Positions 16,647 to 27,048 of a stretch of 39,696 bases of DNA are shown here, piece after piece. The stretch is from Bacteroidota bacterium. GTDB lineage: Bacteria; Bacteroidota; Bacteroidia; Palsa-948. A model generated the notes under the pieces. It did no database searches. It had not been told where the DNA came from and saw only the letters and a list, made by a program, of their open reading frames with translations. Every line of letters starts with the position of its first letter. Positions within the stretch are counted from its first letter, which is position 1. The stretch covers positions 1 to 39,696 of the forward strand of contig JACRAM010000114.1 of assembly GCA_016213405.1 (NCBI GenBank). The letters are read 5' to 3'. The translations under genes were made by a program, and so were the position numbers.

Positions 16647-19600
16647 TTATTCAATAATTATTTTCATCGTTATCACTTTGTCATTTGTTGAAATTTGCAA
16701 GTAGTAAACTCCTTTGGATTGATTCCTTAAATCAATTAAGGATTTAGGAGTAAGGAGTAAGGATTTATGAACACATTCTCCAAGCACATTGTAAACTTTT
16801 ACATCTGCCCTCTTCCCTCTTCCATCTGCCATTTGTATTGTGAATATTCCGCTGCTTGGATTCGGATATACATTAGCAATGAATCCATCAGCCATCTCGT
16901 TCACATTAACAGTCGTACTATCCTGCACTCTGTAAACATTCGAGCGTGATGAGTTCAGGTTGGTTGCCATCGGCACAGGGTTTTTGATAGTGATGTTGCA
17001 TCCGCCCGGATGGTCAATCTCAATCATATATCCCACAGAATCCCACTGAATCGGATCGGTGTAAGCAGTGATGCTAAACGGAACGGAATCCATCGGCACC
17101 CAATTATCCAGATTATTTGTGTCTCTCAAAATTCTGTATTGAGCAACTGAGAATCCAAGGTAATCATCCCAGTCAAGAGCATAACCTGAAGGAAGTGCAG
17201 CGCTCACAGCATTATGAATGGTTTTATGAAATGAACTGAGTGCGCTTTCTGCTCCACAGACATCCAATGCAGACATTTTATACATGTAAGATGTGAAGTT
17301 CGGATTGATGCCAGCACCACTGTCTGTGAATGTGCTGAGCGCAGAATAAGAAACACCGCCCACGTAGGTATACACCGAAGCAATGTCGCGATAGATTCTG
17401 AAACTATCTATGTTTGTTGCAATTGGTTTTTCCCATACAATCACATTCTTGGTGGAAGTGCTGTCAACCGTTACCATACATATTTCCTGACCGTTAGTGG
17501 TGGCAGTAATAGTGGTGGTTGCAGAAGTTGTGCATCCTTTGCTGTCGGTTACGGTTACAGTATAATTTCCAAGTACAAGTCCTGTTGGAGATTGTGCGGT
17601 GCTTCCACTAGTCCACAAATAAGTGTATGGTACATTTCCTCCTGCGGGTGTTGCTGTAGCTGTGCCATCGTTGTTTCCACAGGTAGCTCCTGTGTTTGTT
17701 ATAGATGTAGTGAGTACTGCAGGTTCTGAAATGGAAGTGTTCGGGGTGATTACGCATCCATTATTATCAGTGATAGTGATATTATAATTTCCCGGACACA
17801 ATCCCGTTGCTGTTTGGGTGCTTTGTGTTGGAGTGGTTTGCCAGGAATAAATATAGGGAGCAGTTCCACCGCTTGGAGTTGCTGTTGCTGTTCCATTACA
17901 CAAACCGAAGCAGGTAACATCTGTTTTTGAAACAGGTGCAGAAAAAGTAGCAGGCTGGTTGATTACAGCAATCACTGATTTAGTACAGCCATTATTATCA
18001 GTTATTGTAACAGTATAAGAAGATGCAGTAACATTTGTTATATCCTGAGTAGTAGCACCGTTTGACCATAAATATGTATAAGGAGGTGTTGCACCGCCAA
18101 CAAATAAATTAGCACCGCCATTGCTTCCGCCACTGCAGTTTTCATCAGCCGTTATAACATTGGTAAAGAATGCAGGTGGTTGAGAAATTGATGCAGAAAA
18201 TTTTCCTGTACATCCGTTTGCATCTGTTACTGTTACACTATAGGATCCCGCAATCAAACCGGTTGCTGTTTGAGTAGTTTGAGCAGGAGAAGTATTCCAT
18301 GAATAAGAATAAGGTGGAATACCATCCGATGCATACACGGTTGCGGTTCCGTCAGAACCGGCATTGCAAGAAGTATTAGTAACAGAAGTGCTTGCTGCAA
18401 TTGGCAAAGGTTGAGTTACAATTGCTGAAAATGTATTTGTACAACCGAGAGCATCTGTAACTAATACCGAATAATTATTTGCAGTCAATCCGGAAATATT
18501 TTGTGTAGTTGCATTTCCGGGAGACCATAAGTAAGTGTAAGGTGCAGTACCACCGCCTGTAATAGAAAGATTAATGGTACCATCACTACCACCGCTGCAA
18601 GAAACATTAGACTGAGATGAAATTGAAATTATTGTTGGGGAGGGTTGTGAAACTACAATTGTATTTGTTTTTTGCCAGCCCCATGAATCAGTGATAACAA
18701 CTGAATAAGTTCCGGCTGTCAATCCGCTTATATCTTCAGTGGTTGCAGCGTTTGACCATAAATAAGTGTAGGGCTGATTACCGCCAGAAACAGAGAGATC
18801 AATAGAACCATTCGAGCCTCCTGTACAAATAACGTTTGTAGTAGAAACAGTTCTGGCTAAAGCGGGAGGCATAGTTAATTTCCAGAGCTCCCTTCCGTTA
18901 GTACTATCGCTTGCTGAAAAGAAAATTGTATTGGAAGTCTTTGCAAGGAACAAAGGTCCCGATGAACCAACACCGGGATAAATATCAGCAGCAAGTGCTG
19001 TGGTCAGAACTGTACCGTTACTTACACAAAGTTCAGTACCGTAAATTAAATTTCGGCTGGTATAGAATAATGTGTCATGAAAATTTATTAAACTTGATGG
19101 AACAGAGGCATTAAAACCCGGGTTGTAATCTTTAATCAAGACAGTTCCTCCGGTTGTGCCGTCAGTTTTCCATAATTCAAGACCCGCAGTACCATCTTTT
19201 CCCCGAAAATATAAAGTAGAAGCTGTATTTGTAAATCCTGATATGGAAGTAGAAGTAACACCTGGAAAAATATTTTTAATCATTATGGTTCCTGAAAGTG
19301 TGCCATCGCTTTTCCATAACTCACTTCCGCTTCCATCATTTGCCCCAAATAACAATATGCCGTTATCGTCAAAGAAATTAATTGGTGAAGAACTTGCAGT
19401 ACCTGGATTTATATCCTTCAAAAGAACAGTACCAACTGTTGTTCCATCGCTTATCCAAAGCTCTACACCGTTTACATCGGTTGCGTAAAAAAATAATTTT
19501 CCATTGCTCACTGTAAGTCCGTTAGGCAAACCACTGTTAATTCCAGAATTAATATCTTTTACAAGGATAGTTCCACCGGTTGTACCATCGCTCTGCCAGA

Positions 19601-21560
19601 GTTCATTTCCGTTGATTCCGTCATTTGCCTGGAAATAAAGTAAATTATTGAAACTAACCGTTGAACCGATAAAAGATCCGCTAGGAGTGCTTGAACTTAC
19701 ACCAGAATAAATATCTTTTACTAAGGATGTTGAAGCAGCATTGTAAGGGGAATCGCTTTTCCATAATTCAGCTCCATTTACACCATCGTTTGCCCAGAAA
19801 AAAAGAGTTCCATTCACATTCATAAAATGATTAGGCGTAGAACTTGAAGCACCCGGCCATATATCTTTTACCATTACCGTTCCGCCAGTTGTGCGGTTAC
19901 TTTTCCATAATTCAACACCATTTATACCATCCTGTGCTATAAAAAACAAAGTGCCGTTAATATTAATTATTCCATCAGAACTACCCGAATACGAACTGTT
20001 AACTCCCGCATAAATGTCTTTCAGCATAACCGTTCCACCTGAAGTTCCATCACTTTTCCATAATTCAATTCCGTTCACACCATCATTTGCAAAAAAGTAA
20101 ACTGTATCATTTACATTGGTGATATAGTAAGGATTGGATGCGCCTATCTCAGGATTGATGTTTAAAAGCATGTTGGTTCCTCCAGATGTTCCGTCACTTA
20201 TCCATGGTTCCGTTCCATTAACGGTTGTTGTAGCAGCTAAAATCAAATAAGTGCCGCTTGAATAAATATAATTCGGAGATGAAGAACCTATTCCGGCTTC
20301 AATATCCTTTACCTGAACAGTCCCGCCTGTAGTTCCATCGCTTCTCCAGAGTTCTTGGCCACCAGTTGATTCATTGGCAGAAAAATATAGAACAGAGCCA
20401 AAAGCAGTAAGATTATTAGGAGAAGAAAAGGAAGCGCCTGCATAAATATCTTTTACCATTCCAGTGTTTGATACATCTCCACCACTGAGCCAGAGTTCAA
20501 TTCCATTAACACCATCACTGGCAGTGAAATAAAGAATTCCATTCACATTTGTAATGTATTGTGGAGAAGAACTGGTTACTCCGGGATAAATATCCATAAC
20601 CATGGCTGTTGAAGCTGAATTGTAAGGTGGATCACTTTTCCATAATTCAATTCCATTAGTACCTTCATTGGCAGAAAAGAAAAGTGATGTGCCGTTTGCA
20701 GTCAGATAATCGGGTGCAGAACTTGAAGCGCCCGACCAAATATCTTTTACCAAAGATGTGCCGATCGTTGTACCATTACTTTTCCAAAGTTCTGATCCTC
20801 CGGCAGCATCCGTAGCCCTAAATAATACAGTAGAACCAAATGCAACAAATTTATATGGACTGGAACTTGAAGCTCCGGTATAAATATCTTTTATCATCAC
20901 TGTTCCTAATGAAGTTCCATCCGTTTTCCAGAGTTCATATCCATTGGTTCCGTCATTTGCCTGAAAGAAAAGGATGGACCCATTAGAAGTAAAATAGGAA
21001 GGAAAGGAACCTGAACTTCCGGAATAAATATCTTTTACTAAAACTGTTCCTGCATCTGTTCCGTTACTTTTCCATAATTCAACTCCGTTGGTTCCATCGT
21101 TGGCTTGAAAAAAAACCGTGCTTCCTAATACTGTAAGTTGTTGTGGACTAGAAGAAAATCCGGAAGGATAAATATCTTTCACCATTTCTGTTCCTTCTTC
21201 TGTTCCATCGCTTTTCCAAAGTTCAGTCCCAACACCGCCTGAAGCTGCAGAAAAGAAAAGTGAACCGTTGACATTTGTCAGGTTGCCCGGATTTGATGAG
21301 CCGCTTCCGGAAGAAATATCCATCACCATTGCTGTTCCGGAAGTGGTTCCATCTGTTTTCCAAAGCTCATACCCATAATCTACATTATAAGCAGAAAAAA
21401 AAGTGGTTCCGTTTATGGTAATGAATTTTGACGGGTTTGAATACTGAACAGATGGAATAGGATTAATGTCTTTTACCATCTGAATCTGCGCTGAAGTTGA
21501 ATTAAAGAAAAGAACATTCGCAAAAAATGATGCGAGCAATGGGCAGTAAACTTTTTTCAT
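16647..21560 (-). CDS. Giant T9SS surface protein with ELWxxDGT-repeat head
   Basis: 1637 residues. Signal peptide 1-24 (MKKVYCPLLASFFANVLFFN ...AQ). About 25-925 holds some 18 copies of the ELWxxDGT repeat (ELWKSDGTxxGTxMVKDIxxGxxSSxPxxLTxxNGxLFFxAxDGxNG), a family known from Bacteroidota surface proteins and thought to form propeller- or solenoid-like folds. Then six SprB repeats (C.GGSNGSIDLSVSGG..PYTYLWSN...GLTAGTYSVVITD), the FnIII-like block (VIVWEKPIATNIDSFRIYRD, KMSALDVCGAESALS), and a type A sorting domain (VYPNPSSGIFTIQM, KVYNVLGECVHK, KGVYYLQISTNDKVITMKI). The sorting domain contains an odd insertion, ADGRGKRADV, from a purine-rich repeat-like DNA stretch. Function unknown; surface display follows from the sorting domain. 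Confidence 0.93.
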   Translation of the reverse strand: MKKVYCPLLASFFANVLFFNSTSAQIQMVKDINPIPSVQYSNPSKFITINGTTFFSAYNVDYGYELWKTDGTTSGTAMVMDISSGSGSSNPGNLTNVNGSLFFSAASGGVGTELWKSDGTEEGTEMVKDIYPSGFSSSPQQLTVLGSTVFFQANDGTNGVELWKSNGTDAGTVLVKDIYSGSSGSFPSYFTSNGSILFFQANDGTNGYELWKTDGTSLGTVMIKDIYTGASSSSPYKFVAFGSTVLFRATDAAGGSELWKSNGTTIGTSLVKDIWSGASSSAPDYLTANGTSLFFSANEGTNGIELWKSDPPYNSASTAMVMDIYPGVTSSSPQYITNVNGILYFTASDGVNGIELWLSGGDVSNTGMVKDIYAGASFSSPNNLTAFGSVLYFSANESTGGQELWRSDGTTGGTVQVKDIEAGIGSSSPNYIYSSGTYLILAATTTVNGTEPWISDGTSGGTNMLLNINPEIGASNPYYITNVNDTVYFFANDGVNGIELWKSDGTSGGTVMLKDIYAGVNSSYSGSSDGIININGTLFFIAQDGINGVELWKSNRTTGGTVMVKDIWPGASSSTPNHFMNVNGTLFFWANDGVNGAELWKSDSPYNAASTSLVKDIYSGVSSSTPSGSFIGSTVSFNNLLYFQANDGINGNELWQSDGTTGGTILVKDINSGINSGLPNGLTVSNGKLFFYATDVNGVELWISDGTTVGTVLLKDINPGTASSSPINFFDDNGILLFGANDGSGSELWKSDGTLSGTIMIKNIFPGVTSTSISGFTNTASTLYFRGKDGTAGLELWKTDGTTGGTVLIKDYNPGFNASVPSSLINFHDTLFYTSRNLIYGTELCVSNGTVLTTALAADIYPGVGSSGPLFLAKTSNTIFFSASDSTNGRELWKLTMPPALARTVSTTNVICTGGSNGSIDLSVSGGNQPYTYLWSNAATTEDISGLTAGTYSVVITDSWGWQKTNTIVVSQPSPTIISISSQSNVSCSGGSDGTINLSITGGGTAPYTYLWSPGNATTQNISGLTANNYSVLVTDALGCTNTFSAIVTQPLPIAASTSVTNTSCNAGSDGTATVYASDGIPPYSYSWNTSPAQTTQTATGLIAGSYSVTVTDANGCTGKFSASISQPPAFFTNVITADENCSGGSNGGANLFVGGATPPYTYLWSNGATTQDITNVTASSYTVTITDNNGCTKSVIAVINQPATFSAPVSKTDVTCFGLCNGTATATPSGGTAPYIYSWQTTPTQSTQTATGLCPGNYNITITDNNGCVITPNTSISEPAVLTTSITNTGATCGNNDGTATATPAGGNVPYTYLWTSGSTAQSPTGLVLGNYTVTVTDSKGCTTSATTTITATTNGQEICMVTVDSTSTKNVIVWEKPIATNIDSFRIYRDIASVYTYVGGVSYSALSTFTDSGAGINPNFTSYMYKMSALDVCGAESALSSFHKTIHNAVSAALPSGYALDWDDYLGFSVAQYRILRDTNNLDNWVPMDSVPFSITAYTDPIQWDSVGYMIEIDHPGGCNITIKNPVPMATNLNSSRSNVYRVQDSTTVNVNEMADGFIANVYPNPSSGIFTIQMADGRGKRADVKVYNVLGECVHKSLLLTPKSLIDLRNQSKGVYYLQISTNDKVITMKIIIE

Positions 21561-21744
21561 TTGAGATGAATTTATGAGTTTTTAATAATAAGTTTCTAAA
21601 AGATGGAATTCTATACAAAACAATACACTTTAAAATGTTTGGCTATGGGGGGAAATAAATTTCAGCCAGATTAATTCAACCGCTAATATAAAAAAAACAC
21701 AACAACTATTGTTCTCAACTTATCAATTTCGTTTTCTCTATTGT

Positions 21745-24700
21745 TTACTCAATAATTATTTTTTTAGTTAATACTTTATCAGATGAAGTAATTTGCAAAT
21801 AGTAAACTCCTTTTGATTGTTTACTTAAATCAATCTGCTGATGTGCGGATGTGCAGATATGCTGATAAATACATTCTCCGTATACATTATATATTTTCAT
21901 CTGCACATTTTCAAATCTGCTCATTTGCACATTAAACTTTCCGTTTGAGGGATTTGGATAAATCACTACATCATTTACATTCAGAATAGTATTGACACTC
22001 ACCTGTGTACTATCCTGCACTCGGTAAACATTTGAACGCGATGTGTTCAGATTTGTCGCCATCGGCTGGAGGTTTTTTATTGAAGAGGTGCATCCTGTCT
22101 GATGGTCAATTTCTAAATAAAAAGAAATTGTATCAGCTACGGGATACGTATTAATATCCGTCCATGCATTAGTTCCAAAACTTACTGAGTCAACGGCTTT
22201 CCATCCTGTAAATGCTGAATCTCTCATAATTCTGTATTGTGTTATCGTAATGCCCTCATAATCATTCCATGAAAGGTTAAAACTTGCAGGAGGAATTGCG
22301 GGACCTATCTGCAAATGCATGGTTCGGTGATAAGAACTCAGCACGCTTTCATTTCCGCAGGAATCTATAGCGGACATTTTATAGCGATAGGCAGTGATGT
22401 TCGGGTTCACTCCTGTTGTGGTATCCGTGTATAAACTTAGCGAAGAATAAGGAAGGGTTACAACGGGTGTAAACACCGAAGCAACTTCCCTGTAAATTCT
22501 AAAACTGTCTATCGGAGCGTTCGCTGGTTTTTCCCAAACAATCTGGTTATGTATGGAAAAACTATCTACCGTTACAATGCAAATCGGCTGAGGTGTTGAA
22601 ATAACAGAAACAGTAGCAGCAGCAGTAGCAGTACATCCGTTCACATCGGTTATTGCAACAGAATAATTTCCTGCCAAAAGATTATTTGCTGTTTGATTTG
22701 AATTTCCGTTTGACCAGTTATAAGTAAAAGGTGAAGTTCCGCCTGTTGGATTTGCAGTTGCGCTTCCATCAGTATTATTGCAGGTGGCATCAGTTATAGA
22801 AATTAAAACTGTAAGTACATTCGGCTGTGTGATGGTTACGTTGGGTGTTATCTGACAATTATTGTTGTCAGAAATATTTACATTGTAAATAGTAGGGCAT
22901 AATCCTGTTGCCGTTTGTGTTGTTTGAGTTGGAGATGTTTGCCATGAATAAAAATACGGTGGAGTTCCGCCTGATGGATTGGCAGTTGCAGTGCCGTTGC
23001 ATAAGCCATTGCAGGTAACATCTGTTTTATTTATTGTTGAAGTAAGTAATGGCGGCTGACCAACAGTAACACTGTTTGTTGTCACACATCCTTTGCTGTC
23101 TGTAACTGATACAGAATAATTTCCAGCGGGAAGGTTAGAGATATTTTGTGTTGTAGCAGCAGTTGACCAAGAAAAAGTATAAGGAGAGGTTCCACCGCTC
23201 ACGGATAAATTCACGCTGCCATTGCTCCCCCCATTGCAAACAACATTGGTAGGAGTAATGGTTGAAGTAAGAACAGCCGGCTGAGTAATGGTGGTGGAAA
23301 ATGTTCCTGTGCATCCATCCGCATCTGTTACAACAACTGAATAGGTTCCGGCAGATAAACCAACCGCCACCTGAGCAGTTTGTGAGCCTGCAAATGCATC
23401 CCATTGATATGTGAAAGGAAACACACCGACAGAAACACTCACATTGGCAGTTCCGTTGCTACCACCATTGCAGTTTACATTTGTTACAGAAATACTTGCT
23501 GCGATTGCAGGCGGCTGATTAATTAAATAGGTTTGGTTTTTTGTACATCCGTTTGCATCGGTAACAGACAGGGAATAATTTCCAACTGTTAATCCAGAAA
23601 TATCTTCCGTAGTCAATCCTACCGGTGACCAGTTGAATGTATAGGGAAATGTTCCACCGGAAGTGGTGATATTAATCGCACCGTTATTTCCTGCGTTACA
23701 GGTTATGTTAGTAATGGTATTGGAAACGGCAAGAACATTCGGCTGCGTGATGGTTACTGTTGAGGACTTTGTGCAGTTGTTGGCATCCTTGACAATGACT
23801 GTATATGTGGCGGGTGAAAGAGAAGATAAAATATTAGAGGGCTGGTAACAAGCGCAGGCAGCATCCCAGTAGGTTAATGCGCCTGTGCCGCCAGCAGCAC
23901 TAATGGTGATGGTGCCATTATTAAATCCATTACAGGTAACATTGGTTGATGAAACAGTATAGGTAATGTTGGGCGGGTCAGTGATAGTTGCAGAAATATT
24001 TCCGCTGCATCCGTTCTGATCATAAACAGAGAGTGAATAAGAACCGGATGGAAGATTGCTAATAATATTTGTTGTTCCGCCTGTATTCCAGTTGTATGTG
24101 TAGGGAGTAGTTCCACCAATTACGCTGAATGCATTTACATTTCCATCAGTGCTTCCGAAACAAGTGACGGGCGTCATTACAGAATAAGCTATGCTGACTT
24201 GTGATGGGTAAGATGTAACGGTGGATGGGCTCACTGTTACAGCGCCACTTCCATTTTTTGTTCCCAGATATTTAATAGTTCCTCCAACAGCTGAAGCAGC
24301 AGGAGAAGAACTCGAAACTATTGTCGGAGGATTTGTTTCATTGCAAGAACCGCTGCTTCCAAGCGTGTCGGTTTTGATTACATACACATCTTTATTGCCA
24401 GCGCCAAACGAACCGGTTTCTCCTGTGAGAATGTATCCGCCATCGGCTGCCAAGTCAACCGAGTATGCATAATCATACCAGGTACCACCATAAGTTTTTG
24501 ACCAAAGTAATCCACCATCAGAATCAGTTCTTAAAAGATATGCATCTGAATTATTATTGAAACTCCCTTGTGTATAACCACCAATAATAAATCCTTTATC
24601 AGGAGTTTGTTTTACGACATACCCTATATCAGACCCTGATCCTCCATACGTTTTCTTCCATAACAAGTTACCGCTGTTATCAATTTTCACCAGCAGAACA

Positions 24701-26967
24701 TCTGCACTCGTTGTGGATTCATCACCGGTAATTACATATCCTCCATTTACTTCAGCCACAGAATATCCTGTTCCGGAAGGAATTGATTTTTTCCAAGACA
24801 CGGCTCCAGAAGAAGTCATTTTTACAGCATAAACTTCTCTTGGTCCGTTCGCCCAGGTTTCCCCTGTTACAATATAACCACCATCGCTGGTTTGTTTTAC
24901 ATCGTAACCATATCCTTCATTAAATGCATCGTCAAATCCTCTTGTCCATACCGTGTCTCCGGTTATATCACTTATTTTCATAATGTGCATGCTTTCATAT
25001 CCGGAAGGAAGTGAACGCGTATAACCAGCAGTAACAAATTTACCGTCAGAAGTTTCAATAATCGAATAAGGATAATCGCCCGATGCTCCTCCAAATGCCT
25101 GTGACCATAGAAGTCCACCGCCTGTACTCACCGTCATAATTAAAGCATCACCGCCTGCAAATGCTCCGGATTGTGCGGCTAAAAGATAATTTCCACCACC
25201 AGCTATATGTTCTGTTACGGAATATCCTGCTTCGCTGTTTGTGCTTCCAAAAGTTTTTGACCAGTTGAGTCCGCCATTCGTATTCATTTGCAATAAATAA
25301 ATATCCTGCATGCCCGAACCAAAACTTTGTGTCTCTCCTGCAATAATGTAGGAGCCGTCAGTATTTCTATGAATGGAGCGCCCTATATCTGAATTACTTC
25401 CGCCAAATGCCCGCTGGAATTTTGTTTGCGGAACACTCAGCCAAACATTTTTGCAAATAGAATTGCTTCCACAGGCAGCAGTTGCAGTTAAGCAAACATT
25501 ATAATTTCCTGCAACAGCATAATTGTGAACAGGATTTTGTGAAGAGGAAGCTGTTCCATCGCCAAAATCCCAGAGATAAGTGTAAGAAGATAAATCTGCC
25601 GTTGTGTTTGTGAAAGTTGCTGTGCGGTCTGTCTTGGTAAAAGAAAATCCGGAAACAGGAACAGCAAGGTTTTTATAAACCGTACCGGTACCTTTTACAG
25701 CAGATGAAAATGAAATCACTGTAAAAGGTGCATAACCGGAAGTGGTTGCAGGATTTGTAATTGTACCGGATCTTGAGTATCTCGTAAATGTTGTATTTGT
25801 TTCATGACAAATATTTGTTGCGCCAGCACTGTTGGTTTTTACCAGATAACCGTCTTCAGCACTTCCTGCACCGAAAGTATTTGCCCATCCGGCAGCAGCA
25901 TATCCTCCATCGCTTGTTTGTGACACATAGTTGAAGTTTTCTCCCGGAGATAAACTTGTTGTTCCGTATCTTTTCGCCCATTGAACTGCGGTTCCAGATG
26001 AATTTACTTTCACCAAACAGGCATCATAATCGCTGATTGTAATGCGTGTTTTACCGGATAAAATATATCCGCCATCTGGGGTCTGGTTTGCAGAATAACA
26101 GTAATCATCCCAACCCCCATGAAACCTGCTCACCCATGTGGTATCTCCGATGGAGTTTGTTTTGACAAGGATAGCATCGTAACCAAAAGGGGGAACATTA
26201 GAATAGCCGGAAATTAAATATCCACCTTCAGAAGTTTGGATGATACTGTAACATTCATCAAAACTGGCAGCGCCATAAGTTTTTGACCATAAATAATTAC
26301 CTGCGGAGTTCAACTTAGCCCAATAAAAATCAGTACTTCCTGCACCAAATCCAGCACCGGCAACTACATAACCACCATCATTTGTCTGCCTTATAGATTT
26401 CAAAGCTGTAACCCCGCCACTAAGGGTTCTGGTCCAAAGCGTATCTCCATTGGAATCAGTTTTAATGATACAGTTGCCAAAGGGTGAACCACCGGCAATA
26501 ACAAAACCACCGTCAGTTGTTTGCTGAACACCATACCCTCCGCTGTTGACGCTTGCAGTGGTTCCATATATTTTTGACCATAGCAAACTACCTGCGTTGT
26601 TAAGACGGATCAAATACACCTGAGAATAGGCGCCACTGCCATAACCCTCAGAAGAACCAGCAATGATAAATCCTCCGTCTGATGTAATGTCAACAGAATA
26701 ACCGTCATCAAAATCTGATCCACCTGAAGTTCCAATTCCTTTTGTCCAAAGTGTATCTCCGGAAGAATTAGTTCTGATTACAAGTACATCAGTTGCAGAT
26801 GAAGCCGGCATACTTCCAACAGCAATAAATCCGCCATCGCTGGTTTGCTTTATGTCTCTGATGTTATCGGTTCCTGAAGTTCCGATTGCTCTTTGAAAAG
26901 TTGTTTGCGGGAAACCAGTAATTGCAAAAGAAATTAAACTAACTAAAAGTGTTAAGATTTTTTTCAT
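21745..26967 (-). CDS. Giant T9SS surface protein with two tandem propeller heads split by a PKD domain
   Basis: 1740 residues. Signal peptide 1-21. Two sets of about seven propeller-type repeats (QTSDGGFIAVG ... DVYLIKTDSxGNLLWSKTYGG), about 22-390 and 510-900, are separated by a PKD domain (FSFTKTDRTATFTNT, YLWDFGDGTASSSQNPVHNY) near 430-505. Seven SprB repeats (945-1430), the FnIII-like block (NQIVWEKPANAPIDSFRIYR) and a type A sorting domain (IYPNPSNGKFNVQM, KIYNVYGECIYQH, KGVYYLQITSSDKVLTKKI) follow. The sorting domain includes a segment coded by inverted word-like repeats at 21841-21915. The repeats lack catalytic signatures; binding or adhesion is the likely role by inference. Confidence 0.93.
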   Translation of the reverse strand: MKKILTLLVSLISFAITGFPQTTFQRAIGTSGTDNIRDIKQTSDGGFIAVGSMPASSATDVLVIRTNSSGDTLWTKGIGTSGGSDFDDGYSVDITSDGGFIIAGSSEGYGSGAYSQVYLIRLNNAGSLLWSKIYGTTASVNSGGYGVQQTTDGGFVIAGGSPFGNCIIKTDSNGDTLWTRTLSGGVTALKSIRQTNDGGYVVAGAGFGAGSTDFYWAKLNSAGNYLWSKTYGAASFDECYSIIQTSEGGYLISGYSNVPPFGYDAILVKTNSIGDTTWVSRFHGGWDDYCYSANQTPDGGYILSGKTRITISDYDACLVKVNSSGTAVQWAKRYGTTSLSPGENFNYVSQTSDGGYAAAGWANTFGAGSAEDGYLVKTNSAGATNICHETNTTFTRYSRSGTITNPATTSGYAPFTVISFSSAVKGTGTVYKNLAVPVSGFSFTKTDRTATFTNTTADLSSYTYLWDFGDGTASSSQNPVHNYAVAGNYNVCLTATAACGSNSICKNVWLSVPQTKFQRAFGGSNSDIGRSIHRNTDGSYIIAGETQSFGSGMQDIYLLQMNTNGGLNWSKTFGSTNSEAGYSVTEHIAGGGNYLLAAQSGAFAGGDALIMTVSTGGGLLWSQAFGGASGDYPYSIIETSDGKFVTAGYTRSLPSGYESMHIMKISDITGDTVWTRGFDDAFNEGYGYDVKQTSDGGYIVTGETWANGPREVYAVKMTSSGAVSWKKSIPSGTGYSVAEVNGGYVITGDESTTSADVLLVKIDNSGNLLWKKTYGGSGSDIGYVVKQTPDKGFIIGGYTQGSFNNNSDAYLLRTDSDGGLLWSKTYGGTWYDYAYSVDLAADGGYILTGETGSFGAGNKDVYVIKTDTLGSSGSCNETNPPTIVSSSSPAASAVGGTIKYLGTKNGSGAVTVSPSTVTSYPSQVSIAYSVMTPVTCFGSTDGNVNAFSVIGGTTPYTYNWNTGGTTNIISNLPSGSYSLSVYDQNGCSGNISATITDPPNITYTVSSTNVTCNGFNNGTITISAAGGTGALTYWDAACACYQPSNILSSLSPATYTVIVKDANNCTKSSTVTITQPNVLAVSNTITNITCNAGNNGAINITTSGGTFPYTFNWSPVGLTTEDISGLTVGNYSLSVTDANGCTKNQTYLINQPPAIAASISVTNVNCNGGSNGTANVSVSVGVFPFTYQWDAFAGSQTAQVAVGLSAGTYSVVVTDADGCTGTFSTTITQPAVLTSTITPTNVVCNGGSNGSVNLSVSGGTSPYTFSWSTAATTQNISNLPAGNYSVSVTDSKGCVTTNSVTVGQPPLLTSTINKTDVTCNGLCNGTATANPSGGTPPYFYSWQTSPTQTTQTATGLCPTIYNVNISDNNNCQITPNVTITQPNVLTVLISITDATCNNTDGSATANPTGGTSPFTYNWSNGNSNQTANNLLAGNYSVAITDVNGCTATAAATVSVISTPQPICIVTVDSFSIHNQIVWEKPANAPIDSFRIYREVASVFTPVVTLPYSSLSLYTDTTTGVNPNITAYRYKMSAIDSCGNESVLSSYHRTMHLQIGPAIPPASFNLSWNDYEGITITQYRIMRDSAFTGWKAVDSVSFGTNAWTDINTYPVADTISFYLEIDHQTGCTSSIKNLQPMATNLNTSRSNVYRVQDSTQVSVNTILNVNDVVIYPNPSNGKFNVQMSRFENVQMKIYNVYGECIYQHICTSAHQQIDLSKQSKGVYYLQITSSDKVLTKKIIIE

Positions 26968-27048
26968 TTCAATGTTTTTTACTAAACAGAAAACCGCTTC
27001 AGTAATAATATACTTAAACGTCTTTCTGTGAATTATAAGTTTAATTAA